Shown here: positions 33,976 through 42,300 of the stretch, piece by piece
How positions within the stretch are numbered: the stretch's first letter is position 1
Layout of the letters: every line of letters begins with the position of its first letter
Assembly: GCA_016745055.1 (NCBI GenBank)
Contig: JADGDF010000004.1
Span: 1 to 64,000, forward strand
Direction of reading: 5' to 3'
Length of the DNA: 64,000 bases
Source of the DNA: Thiotrichaceae bacterium
GTDB taxonomy: Bacteria; Pseudomonadota; Gammaproteobacteria; Beggiatoales; Beggiatoaceae
Translations under genes and position numbers: made by a program
Notes under the pieces: generated by a model
Database searches by the model: none
Told to the model about the DNA's origin: nothing
What the model saw: only the letters and a program-made list of their open reading frames with translations

Positions 33976-34268
33976 ACTACAATTACCTTGACAACACGCA
34001 CCAAACCTTTCACCTCAGTGAGGATATTCACACAAAATTAAACAAAAAAGCAAAAGAAATAGGTCAAAGTAGGTCAGAATTACTTACATCAATACTGATG
34101 AATAGATCACCAATGCAGCAAGGCCGGAGAACAAAAAAAATAAAGGTTAATACCAGAATTCCTTTGGATTTGAAGAATAAACTGCTTGTTGAATTCAGGC
34201 GAGGTGGTTACAATAGCCTTACATCTTATGTAAATGAAGTAATATCTCAAAGTATTGAGAATACATGA
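33972..34268 (+). CDS. Ribbon-helix-helix protein with two motifs
   Basis: 98 residues. Two Arc/CopG-like units: QTFHLSEDIHTKLNKKAKEIGQSRSELLTSIL (about 11-42) and VNTRIPLDLKNKLLVEFRRGGYNSLTSYVNEVI (about 61-93), each a beta strand followed by two helices. It overlaps both neighbours by four bases, so DUF3164, this gene and the M50 protease form a tight operon. It could bind the 13-bp array upstream as an autoregulator; that is inference. Confidence 0.75.
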   Translation: MNYNYLDNTHQTFHLSEDIHTKLNKKAKEIGQSRSELLTSILMNRSPMQQGRRTKKIKVNTRIPLDLKNKLLVEFRRGGYNSLTSYVNEVISQSIENT

Positions 34269-35452
34269 ATTTTCTACTATTCCTATATCTATCACTTTTT
34301 TTTCTTGTAATAATTCACGAACTGGGGCATTTTATTGTCACAAGAATTTTTCGTATTTCCATTGAAAGGGTAGATATAGGAATTGGTTTTCCCCTTCTAA
34401 GGTTCTATTTCTTCGGAACTAGAGTAGCTGTCAGATTAATCCCACTAAAAGGAAAAATATTATTTTCCTCAAGTGAGAATAATCACTTTATTGAGGGCAA
34501 AAAATACTACCAAGGGTACGCAATGCTGCTTGCAGGCATTGCTTCAAGCTTTATACTTGCTTTTGTTTTATTTTTTGCAGCTGCTCAAGTTGGAATATCG
34601 GTTGAAAAACCGATTATTGGCCAAGCTTCTGGACTTGCCAAACATGCTGACCTCCAAAGTAACGACCAGCTCATAAAAATAAACGGCAAAAATGTTCACA
34701 ACTGGCAAGAAGTTAGTAATGCTATTAATTACTCAATAATTCAGAATGTGGCAGCTGTCAGAGTTTATTTTTTGCGCAAAAATGCTTTGTTAAAAACAAC
34801 GCTTATTCTGCCTGAAAGTACATCTATGAAAAGCGGGGCCATCTTAAAAGAAATAGGCATAAAATCGTCCTACCAATATCAACTACATGTAATCAGTAGT
34901 GAAAATAAAAAATTACAGACAGGGGATATTATTTCCCATGTTAATGGGTTTCCTGTTACTTCAGTCAAATTCTGGGTTGAGTCTTTAAAACAGAGAAAGG
35001 TTACGCTTCACGTAAAACGTGGGCAATGGGGAAAAAATATAGACATGTTCCCTAAAAATGAGGTTATAGGAATAACTATTAAGTTTAGGGGAGTCAAAAA
35101 TAAGAAATATTACCCTTTATTAACAGGATTGAAGTTTGCTTTCAATGAAGTCCTACAAACTTCTTCCTATCTATACGAAATCGTGATAGGTTTCCTTTCC
35201 TTCAGTTCTAAAATCAAATTTCAGTTCTATGAACCCGGAAACTTAACGATTGATTATATATTAAGGCTATTAGCTATTATGTGCTTAATACATATAATCC
35301 CAAATATACTTTTACCACGATCAGATGGTTGGGTGTTTGTGTCAAGTATTCTGAAAACGCAAATGCTTTACAATCAAAAGATGGAGAAGTTTATTGCCTA
35401 TTTATGGTATTTTATATTGACTTTATGCTCTACAATATTGGGACTCAGCTAA
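34265..35452 (+). CDS. Site-2 intramembrane metalloprotease, M50 (RseP-like)
   Basis: 395 residues. Zinc motif HELGH (18-22) lies in the first membrane helix; the third zinc ligand is the Asp in LLPRSDGW (Asp354), in the place of NxxPxxxLDG in RseP. Two PDZ domains (about 113-180 and 205-260) lie between transmembrane segments at 90-110 and 290-310. RseP cuts anti-sigma factors and signal peptides in the inner membrane. It is unusual on a phage; the tight operon with a ribbon-helix-helix protein suggests proteolytic control of a regulator or of host envelope stress. Confidence 0.87.
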   Translation: MNFLLFLYLSLFFLVIIHELGHFIVTRIFRISIERVDIGIGFPLLRFYFFGTRVAVRLIPLKGKILFSSSENNHFIEGKKYYQGYAMLLAGIASSFILAFVLFFAAAQVGISVEKPIIGQASGLAKHADLQSNDQLIKINGKNVHNWQEVSNAINYSIIQNVAAVRVYFLRKNALLKTTLILPESTSMKSGAILKEIGIKSSYQYQLHVISSENKKLQTGDIISHVNGFPVTSVKFWVESLKQRKVTLHVKRGQWGKNIDMFPKNEVIGITIKFRGVKNKKYYPLLTGLKFAFNEVLQTSSYLYEIVIGFLSFSSKIKFQFYEPGNLTIDYILRLLAIMCLIHIIPNILLPRSDGWVFVSSILKTQMLYNQKMEKFIAYLWYFILTLCSTILGLS

Positions 35453-35489
35453 AACTGCATATCTTTAAAATGCACAAATGTGTATAATT

Positions 35490-35579
35490 ACTATAGGTGA
35501 CTGCTTTGAAAATCTACCTCTGAATAAATAGATGAACGCGGGGAAGAGAGGCGACAGGTTCGAGTCCTGGTTGGGGCCA
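35490..35579 (+). other. Degenerate tRNA-like sequence
   Basis: A T arm CAGG-TTCGAGT-CCTG followed by TTGGGGC and CA lies at 35554-35578, as at a tRNA 3' end, but no matching 5' acceptor strand or anticodon arm is found upstream. Probably a tRNA fragment, possibly an old integration site. The rest of the gap 35453-35680 shows nothing else. Confidence 0.35.
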
Positions 35580-35680
35580 ACAGCGAGGGCTGAAATGCTC
35601 TAACAGCGCAATAGGTTATGTCAAAGCGGTTTGCCTATTTATCTCGTTCCCATATTCTAAAGCTGTACCTGAGCTTTCAG

Positions 35681-36073
35681 CTAAAACGGCACATCTTCAT
35701 GCACTAGTTCGCTAGGTATCGAATTTGGCACTGAATTAGCTGCATCATTCTTCTTTGTGCACAAAGCATAAAGCTTTTCAGCGATTATTTGTGTTCCTTT
35801 ACGATCAACACCTTGCTGATCTATCCAAAAGAACGTTTTTAATCGGCCCTCCACGTAAACAGTATCACCCTTCTTGATTTTTTGTGCCCATTCGACAGTT
35901 TTCCCGAATGCCACAATATTGTGCCAATCAGTCTCTTTTACCCATTCACCGTTTTTCTGGTAGGAATTAGTTGTTGCCACGCTAAGATTAGCACATAAAC
36001 CACCATTATGAGGTGAGACTTCAATATCTTTACCTGCATGACCAGTAATCAAAACCTTGTTCAAACTTAGCAT
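35681..36073 (-). CDS. ssb: Single-stranded DNA-binding protein
   Basis: 130 residues. OB-fold signature: SLNKVLITGHAGKDIEV (3-19), ATTNSYQ, ETDWHNIVAFGKTVEWAQKIKKGDTVYVEGRL (about 47-79). The C-terminus ends DVPF, a close match to the DxPF tip that recruits replication partners. It protects single-stranded DNA during replication and recombination. The neighbouring large primase-helicase is the likely partner. Confidence 0.93.
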   Translation of the reverse strand: MLSLNKVLITGHAGKDIEVSPHNGGLCANLSVATTNSYQKNGEWVKETDWHNIVAFGKTVEWAQKIKKGDTVYVEGRLKTFFWIDQQGVDRKGTQIIAEKLYALCTKKNDAANSVPNSIPSELVHEDVPF

Positions 36074-36315
36074 AATTTCTCCAATTTATTTAAGTTTTCC
36101 AACAGTTTAGGTTCAGGTTTAAATAGTTTACTTAACCCAATCAATACTTTTGCCCTATCAAACAACCCTACGCGATAAGCAAGCGCAGCGCATAGATAGT
36201 AATCATGTGCATCTTTAGACTTGTAAGCGGTATTAATTTGCATTTTAAGCGCTGTTTTGTAGAGAGCACTTTCCTGAGTGTAAGTCCTGCCAGCCTTAGA
36301 TCTTTTGATTAACAT
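36067..36315 (-). CDS. Hypothetical protein, 82 aa
   Basis: Not recognised. Helical with a TPR-like rhythm (ALAYRVGLFDRAKVLIGLSKLFKPEPKLLENLNKLEKL). It overlaps the ssb start by seven bases and so is probably co-translated with it; a small SSB-associated factor is possible. Confidence 0.6.
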   Translation of the reverse strand: MLIKRSKAGRTYTQESALYKTALKMQINTAYKSKDAHDYYLCAALAYRVGLFDRAKVLIGLSKLFKPEPKLLENLNKLEKLC

Positions 36316-36357
36316 CTCATAATTCCTTGTATTGAATTAAAGTTATCACCATCATGT

Positions 36358-36834
36358 TCATGCTGCAAAGCTGATTTTTTTAGTGTAAAAAAGTGAGTCC
36401 CATTCGGATTCAATTACGTACATGAAGTAGCCTTTGACTAAAACTAACTCTGCTTTTTCATTGTGCTTTTGGCAGCATCGAAGGTGCTCGATTGAAAATT
36501 GTTTAAAAACATTCGATGAACCAAAATGGCTGGAAACAGTCGTGTACGTGTAAATGATTTTTGATAGTGCTTCTTTACATGAGTAAATTCCTGCATAAAA
36601 ATCCTTATGATTTAATTCATCCCTTATATCTGATGTGTATTTTGATGCCACTGCCATGTTTGTTGTTCCCATGCTAGATTTATCAAAAAATGGATTTAAA
36701 CGGCTTTCAAGTTCAAAGATATCATTCTGTTCTTTATTGACTTGGAAAATCCAACCCAAAATAAAGTTATCAATGGCTTTAATACCTGAGTGATTCATCA
36801 TAAAGCGTTGTAAACCAATTTCTACTTCCTGCAT
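36358..36834 (-). CDS. Hypothetical protein, 158 aa
   Basis: Not recognised. Mixed composition, no membrane segment, two adjacent cysteines (about 119-120). Same strand and spacing as the ssb pair. Upstream is a short palindromic repeat (36894-36926). Confidence 0.6.
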   Translation of the reverse strand: MQEVEIGLQRFMMNHSGIKAIDNFILGWIFQVNKEQNDIFELESRLNPFFDKSSMGTTNMAVASKYTSDIRDELNHKDFYAGIYSCKEALSKIIYTYTTVSSHFGSSNVFKQFSIEHLRCCQKHNEKAELVLVKGYFMYVIESEWDSLFYTKKISFAA

Positions 36835-36893
36835 GTGTGTTCATCGCTCCTGGAGTGACAATTAAAGGACTTGACGCTGGAGCATCAAGGTAT

Positions 36894-36926
36894 GCATTCC
36901 CACGCTGGAGAGTGGGAACGAGGTAA
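36894..36926. repeat. Short palindromic repeat (TTCCCACGC type)
   Basis: GCATTCCCACGCTGGAGAG followed by TGGGAACGAGGTAA: a hairpin TTCCCACGCT...AGTGGGAA. Related versions occur at 46266-46296 and 46852-46884, and the same core builds the terminator stem at 45535-45577. I associate this repeat type with genomes of Beggiatoaceae, so it is probably of host origin. Confidence 0.6.
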
Positions 36927-36942
36927 TACTTTGCAATCTTCA

Positions 36943-37002
36943 GATATTTGTGCAACCCGTCATAGGGTTCCTAGTCCTTTCTGTCCACTCAATTTTGCTC
37001 AT
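36943..37002 (-). pseudogene. Truncated DUF5131 (Gp37-like) start
   Basis: MSKIEWTERTRNPMTGCTNI, then TGA; a 20-codon copy of the start seen at 30427. Its ATG overlaps the stop of the ASCH gene at 36989, exactly as in the other copy. The gene is broken by a small deletion after GCT and then by the palindromic repeat. Confidence 0.65.
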
Positions 37003-37489
37003 TAAAAAGTTCCTTCTTTAGGTAAAATATCCCCAACCGCCCTTTGCAAGGAATAGGGCGGTCAAATAAGACAGGGTCTTTAATGCTAAATACAATATGT
37101 TTTTCACCAAATGGTCTGCCTATCCATTCGTAACCAGAGCGACTACATTCAACATCAACTGCCTTTTCTATATTAACAAGGTCAACTAAGCCCACTATAT
37201 GGCCACAATATTTGCGCAGATCAGCATATGTTTTAATTCCATAAGGCATATTGGTAATAACGTCTTTATACTGTTCAGCTTCTAACCCATCCTCAACGAT
37301 GCCAAAATCATCATGTACCTCTTCAAGATCAAACCATGAAGAAACATGGATTAATAACTTGCCTCTGTACTTTGGCATGTATTTCCAGTGCCGATTTTCA
37401 AAATTTTTTCTATATATTGAGTTACAAAATATAAACATCCACCAAGGCGCCCTAAGTGACAAAGCTGGATATTTAAATAATTCAGTCAT
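36989..37489 (-). CDS. ASCH-domain protein, second type
   Basis: 166 residues from the ATG at 37489, which overlaps the previous gene's stop (ATGACTGA) and gives the family N-terminus; the reading extends further upstream but into that gene. PALSLRAPWWMFIF, KNFENRHWK, YRGKLLIHVSSWF, CGHIVGLVDLV and PIPCKGRLGIFYL follow the ASCH/PUA-like pattern. It probably binds RNA. It differs strongly from the ASCH at 30424 but has the same DUF5131 neighbour. Confidence 0.75.
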   Translation of the reverse strand: MTELFKYPALSLRAPWWMFIFCNSIYRKNFENRHWKYMPKYRGKLLIHVSSWFDLEEVHDDFGIVEDGLEAEQYKDVITNMPYGIKTYADLRKYCGHIVGLVDLVNIEKAVDVECSRSGYEWIGRPFGEKHIVFSIKDPVLFDRPIPCKGRLGIFYLKKELFNEQN

Positions 37490-37808
37490 CTTGATTTTGC
37501 ACATCATAAACCTCTTCAAAAAAAGGCATCCAAAAAACTTCTTTACCTGAAACCTCGCATTCAAAGTTCAGTTCTTGTTTTAGGCGAGTCTTAATTATAT
37601 GACAACCTATGTCTGAAAGATCGGGTATTATCACCCGAAAATAACTGCATTCAACTATTTGTACATCTATGCATTTGTAACCTTTGCCTGCAAGCGAAAA
37701 ACTATCAGAATAAATAATTTTATTAGCTAGCGTTTTAATACGTTCAAGTTGAACAAGAGTGAATATTTTTAACATTTCGCCATTAAGTGTTCCCATTACT
37801 CCCTCCAT
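37482..37808 (-). CDS. Hypothetical protein, 108 aa
   Basis: Not recognised. The ATG at 37808 has an alternative downstream at codon 5. Its stop overlaps the ATG of the ASCH gene, so the two are coupled. It has an acidic C-terminus (EEVYDVQNQDD). Confidence 0.6.
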   Translation of the reverse strand: MEGVMGTLNGEMLKIFTLVQLERIKTLANKIIYSDSFSLAGKGYKCIDVQIVECSYFRVIIPDLSDIGCHIIKTRLKQELNFECEVSGKEVFWMPFFEEVYDVQNQDD

Positions 37809-37923
37809 ATTAATTATCCGTCTTACGAGTTAACGTCTTGCGTAGTATAGTACATGGCCTAATCGCGGTCTAAAAGAAATATTAGGCGGTTATTTACTAC
37901 TCATCTTCTTCAAGAAATTCATC

Positions 37924-38132
37924 GATGTGCGTTTTTTGCTATTTTTGAGCTTCACCCCAGCGTCAAGTCATGGTAGAGTAGGCTAACGGAGTGCGTAGTG
38001 CAACGGAGTACGCAGTTGCCGTATCGAGACCGGACGTGTCGGGGCAAACAAACTAGCGTCTCGCTGAGAATTGAGTCGCTCTTAGGGATAGGACGTCCCG
38101 GGAGCGTCGCGAAATCTCTGCGTGACACCGGC
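37924..38132 (+). repeat. Dispersed 209-bp repeat, copy 1
   Basis: From GATGTGCGTTTTTTGC to GACACCGGC. Nearly identical to 62329-62537 in the same orientation; a shorter diverged copy is at 59763-59850. It is clearly richer in GC than its surroundings. It contains TACGCAGTTGCCGTATCGAG, a CGGGGCAAACAAACTAGCG block, and GGACGTCCCGGGAGCG near its end. It has no ORF of its own. It stands just downstream of the gene at 38162. Confidence 0.85.
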
Positions 38133-38161
38133 GGTTTAGGATAAATCATCATTATTCCACC

Positions 38162-38788
38162 TCACTCATTGTATATTTTAGGATTGGCTATACAAGACAT
38201 TGAAGAATGTCTTGCTAATCTCAACAATTCATTCCTAAACCTAATAGGCGTAGAATTAGCCTCTCTCTTCCCTAACGTTGGCTTATTGCGTGCTTTACCA
38301 CGCTGGTCTTGGAAGCCTACTTGAAAAGAACCTTTTGGCCTATCCCAAATCAAATCAAATGGAGGGCAATGGCCAACATAGTAGAGCCAAGTAGCTTTAT
38401 TTGCTAAATGACCATACGCAGACTGCCATACACAGCAAACCCATCCAATACCATCAGAACATTGAATCCAATTTTCTTTTATTGGCTTATCAAGATTAAA
38501 TCTTTTCCATGCATAACTCCCTTGAGGGTGTTCTAATACGCCGCCGCAACGGCGGACGTTATCTAATGCTGAGAAAAAACACCCACCGTCATTTCCAGGT
38601 TTGTTGTGTTCGCCTCCCCACCGTTTGTAATTAACAATAGCCATTTTGCCCCATAGCTGACAAGGTGGGTGAGCAACGACGGGTGACTTGCCATTATAAA
38701 GCCTTGCATCCCTGTTTATGTCCCAGGGATCAACATCATGAAGGCCAAAATACACACCTTCTTGTTCAACAAATAAAGCTGAAATCAT
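38162..38788 (-). CDS. Conserved phage protein with PPCxxW and LEHP motifs
   Basis: 208 residues. I recognise the layout from uncharacterised proteins of many phages: ISALFVEQEGVYFGL, DVDPWDINRDARLYNGKSPVVAHPPCQLWGKMA (about 19-51), VRRCGGVLEHPQGSYAWKRFNL, YGHLANKATWLYYVG, and TPIRFRNELLRLAR at the end. The PPC and LEHP motifs resemble motifs IV (PPCQ) and VI (ENV) of cytosine methyltransferases, so a divergent nucleotide- or DNA-modifying enzyme is possible; that is inference. Confidence 0.7.
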   Translation of the reverse strand: MISALFVEQEGVYFGLHDVDPWDINRDARLYNGKSPVVAHPPCQLWGKMAIVNYKRWGGEHNKPGNDGGCFFSALDNVRRCGGVLEHPQGSYAWKRFNLDKPIKENWIQCSDGIGWVCCVWQSAYGHLANKATWLYYVGHCPPFDLIWDRPKGSFQVGFQDQRGKARNKPTLGKREANSTPIRFRNELLRLARHSSMSCIANPKIYNE

Positions 38789-38915
38789 CTTTGTATGAGT
38801 ATCTTTGATGTTTAAAGCAGTTCAAAACTCAATGGCTTTGAATAGAACTTGTTTGTCGTAACTGCAATTCTTCATGAAAGTCATCATGGTAAAGATGTAA
38901 ATTTATACTCATTAT

Positions 38916-39077
38916 TTACTCCTTACCAAACAACTTAAACTTCAATCCACAACACGAATGCGCTCTTTTATGAAATGGTCCATGTCGATCGCTATACAAT
39001 CTAAGTCCATTATCAACCACAAGATAAAAACCTCTTCCAAAAATTCTTATCCAAAACCCATACTGCCAAAAACTCAT
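38916..39077 (-). CDS. Small conserved phage protein, 53 aa
   Basis: Start taken at 39077 (MSFWQYGFWIRIFGRGFYLVV), because the longer reading to 39185 overlaps the next small gene in another frame. The pattern F-x-I/F-R-I-F-G-x-G-x-x-L followed by LYSDRHG recalls small proteins I know from other phages, of unknown function. Confidence 0.55.
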   Translation of the reverse strand: MSFWQYGFWIRIFGRGFYLVVDNGLRLYSDRHGPFHKRAHSCCGLKFKLFGKE

Positions 39078-39129
39078 TTGGATAAAGGTAGATACTTTTA
39101 TATCTATAAATTCTCCATTTTTCAACAAA

Positions 39130-39246
39130 TCATCCCTGAGCCTTACAGGCGAAGCATTGAGCCACTTCTTTGAGGCACCCATCATCTAAAACAAAACAAT
39201 GTTGTCCATACTCTGCTTTCAGTTTAGGTAAAGTGTTGGCTATCAT
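39130..39246 (-). CDS. Small protein, 38 aa, two CxxC-like cysteines
   Basis: MIANTLPKLKAEYGQHCFVLDD...AQCFACKAQG. The ATG at 39246 has AGAGAGGA seven bases before it. Cysteines in GQHC, DGC and CFAC could bind a metal. Function unknown; it is the first gene of the short group downstream of the primase-helicase region. Confidence 0.5.
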   Translation of the reverse strand: MIANTLPKLKAEYGQHCFVLDDGCLKEVAQCFACKAQG

Positions 39247-39364
39247 AAAAACATCCTCTCTGTGGGTAGGTCGGTGGTTCATTTTTCGTTATATATATAC
39301 AGTTCTTTAGTACGAACTGTTTTATTTAAAATCAATAACTTAGTCCAAATTCATACTTAACTAT

Positions 39365-42300
39365 CTACCCTTCTAAATTTTCCACTTCTTTCTCAACTTT
39401 AAGATGACTTTTGCACAAGTTAGTCATCATTTTTATCAGTTTTTGATGCTGTATTTCAGATTCTAATTTAACTTGCTCTTTAAATTCTTCAGCATCTAAT
39501 TCTTCAATTTCTCGTTGCTCCTTCGCTTCTTTCTCTGCGTACTTTAGAGCGGGGTGAAAAACAGGGGCTATTTGGTAAAATCTATCTTTCTCATGGTACG
39601 GAATACCTATATCCCGTAACTCAATCTTTGGTACCGTCCTAAGCTTAATCCCAATTCGTTCAAGCTGTCGCTGAGTGAATCGAATATTGGCATCAAAGTC
39701 ATGCGGTATCCTACAATTTAGAGCAAGCTCTAAATCCTCCTTATTTTCCCTTACGAAACTCAAAAACTTTTTAAGGGGAGTATCCATGCAATGTTTCTGA
39801 TTGAAGCCTAAAAAAGACTCCTTTCGCTTAAAATCAATCGAAAATAAGTTAGTTTTTAGGTTGAATTTAGGCTTAATGCCCATTGCGTTTTTCAGCAACG
39901 CATAAAACGCCACCAACAAAGGAAAGTACAGAGCGCTACGATCTTTGACCTCAAACGTTGTTTTAGTCCCATTGTTCACTTGGTGTAAGATCGCTTGGTG
40001 AGCATCTGCATGTTGCCCATCAAAATTAGGTATGGCATAAAACAGGTTCTTTAGCGTTGTCCGCGTTTTGCCGTTGTTGTCCAAACTTAATAATTCGTCA
40101 TTAACAATGAGAGTGCCATAATCACTTGTTATTTCGTATTTAGCGATTTTCGCTTTTTCTTCACTTGTTAAATGAGCGATCGGGTCTTGCTCTCTTTTTT
40201 TCAGTTTTTTGTATTCTGAAGAATGAACAAGTTCCACCATCTTTAAAAATTCATCGTTCTCTTGTTGTAAAGCTTCTTTAGCAGCACGTTTTTGCTTATT
40301 TAAATTTTTAGCGGCTAATGGATCAATATCCCCCATTATCTTGATGTCAACACCCTGCAACAAAGCATCATTAATAAAGCCTTCAATCAAATTCCCTCTA
40401 TCTTCTAAATTTGTTTCGTGTGCGCTCCACGCGTTTGTATCTAGGTAGTCAGCTCGTTCTTTGCTCGCAGATTCCACTGATTTAGTCTTAGGAATATTGG
40501 CTTGCATTATTGTTTCATAGATATACTCCTTAGTTTTTTGTTGAGTCCTAACGGACTCTTGATGTCCTTTTCTGAGGAATACATTGTAGATTAGCTCATT
40601 TCCTCTCAAACGACCTAGCATCTGCCAGGCGTTTTGGTGTGTTGTTACACTACTATTAAAACAACCAAAGACAGCCCTATCTTGTCTACCTTCAAATTCC
40701 TTTATATCGAATCCACTCGTAATCACGGGGGAGGCGATTATCAAAAGGTACTTATCAATTTCTTCCGTTGGGTTGGCAATAAACTTTGATTGCATTTCTT
40801 CATCAACATTATCACTAGTAATGTCGAGGATTCTTTCCTCACTGATACCCCAGAACGTTACTGCCTGTTTCTTCAGGTACTCGACCTGTTGTTTAGCACT
40901 CATTGCCACATAGGCGTTTTTACCCGCTTCTACGTGTTTTTGTAGCTCATGTTCCCACGACGTTTGCTTTTTAAACAGATTTACAAGAGAACCGGCTTTG
41001 TCGCCTGTGCGAGAATAGACCTGTATGTTTTGAATACTGCAATCGCGTAATTCAGCAAGCCATTTCAGGTCATCATCGTTTAAGAAGGCGTCACAAACAA
41101 TGACCCGTTTGGCATCTCTAACAAAGTCTTGTAATGCCTTGATAGCATCGATAGGGTTATTTTTTAGAAAATACTTGCTGGCACAAGTCTCACGGACTTG
41201 TTTTATTTCATCGATGTACAGATTGTCTACACGCAAGTCTTTGAATTTCCAAAGAGAATGGATAGTGGAGGTTACATCATATTCATCTAATAGGTGCTGG
41301 CTTATTTGAAACTCGGAATATTCAGAGTAGTTAGCCGTCCCCATATCATGGGCATTTTGCCCTGCCAGCTTTACGCCTGGTACAACAATGAGGTTATTTT
41401 CACTATTAACCCTGTTCCTTTGCACTTCTCTTTTGAGGTACTGAGTTTTTCCACTTCCAGTTGGAGTGTTCAGTGCAATTATGTCCCCTTCTTTCGCGGC
41501 TGGTACAAGGTCGGATACCCAACCTTGCCCGATGTTTCCTTTGCCTTTACAGAAGCGATTACGAATGATCGTTTTTTGGACACCGATCAATTCTTCTAAA
41601 TTAAGGTCGCATTCCTGAATTTCTTTAATAAATTGTGGATTAGGAATCGTATCAGATTTCATGAAAAAATCTTTGTTGTTTTCTATCGTAAATTGATAGA
41701 ACACTCTGGTTTCTTGATCATCGTACACGGGTGTGACGATTATCTTATCCACCGTTTGCAAAACGGGTTGCTTTTGCTTGCAACCGCATTTAGTTTGGTT
41801 GTAATACTTGATAACAAAATCCGATCCACAAGCCGTGCAAGTGCCTACTAACCCAATACGGTCTTTACCAATGGTTCCATTGGGCACTCTTTCGCCTTCC
41901 AATTTTACGGGTTCCGGCTCCACAAAAGCACTTACAGGGATTGTCTTGTGGTAGGTTTTAAATTGAACATTTTTTTCTAAGTGGTAGCCACGCGCTTTCA
42001 AAAGTGAATTTAATTTTTCAGAGGTCTTTTCGGTAAAATCTCTAATTTTGAGTTGTTCGCTCATGTAAAACGACACAAAGTCTGTTTTAATCGCTTTCAT
42101 GAGCACCTTTTGTTGATCTTCAGGATAGCATTTGAATTTGTTAGCCCATTCTTTACGACGCAAGTAGTCATTCAGGAAAGGCTTACTTTTAAGCGTATTC
42201 TCCCTTTGGTCGTCAGCCTCTATCTGTATTGCTAGTTTTATTTGTTTGATATCATCTGCAAACCATGGGGCATTATCTTTGTCGCCTGCCTTAAAGATGC

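Noticed and set aside
38162-38788. Calling this gene a cytosine methyltransferase
   Set aside because: PPC and LEHP motifs are suggestive, but no AdoMet motif I (DLFxGxGG) is present, so only a cautious description is given.
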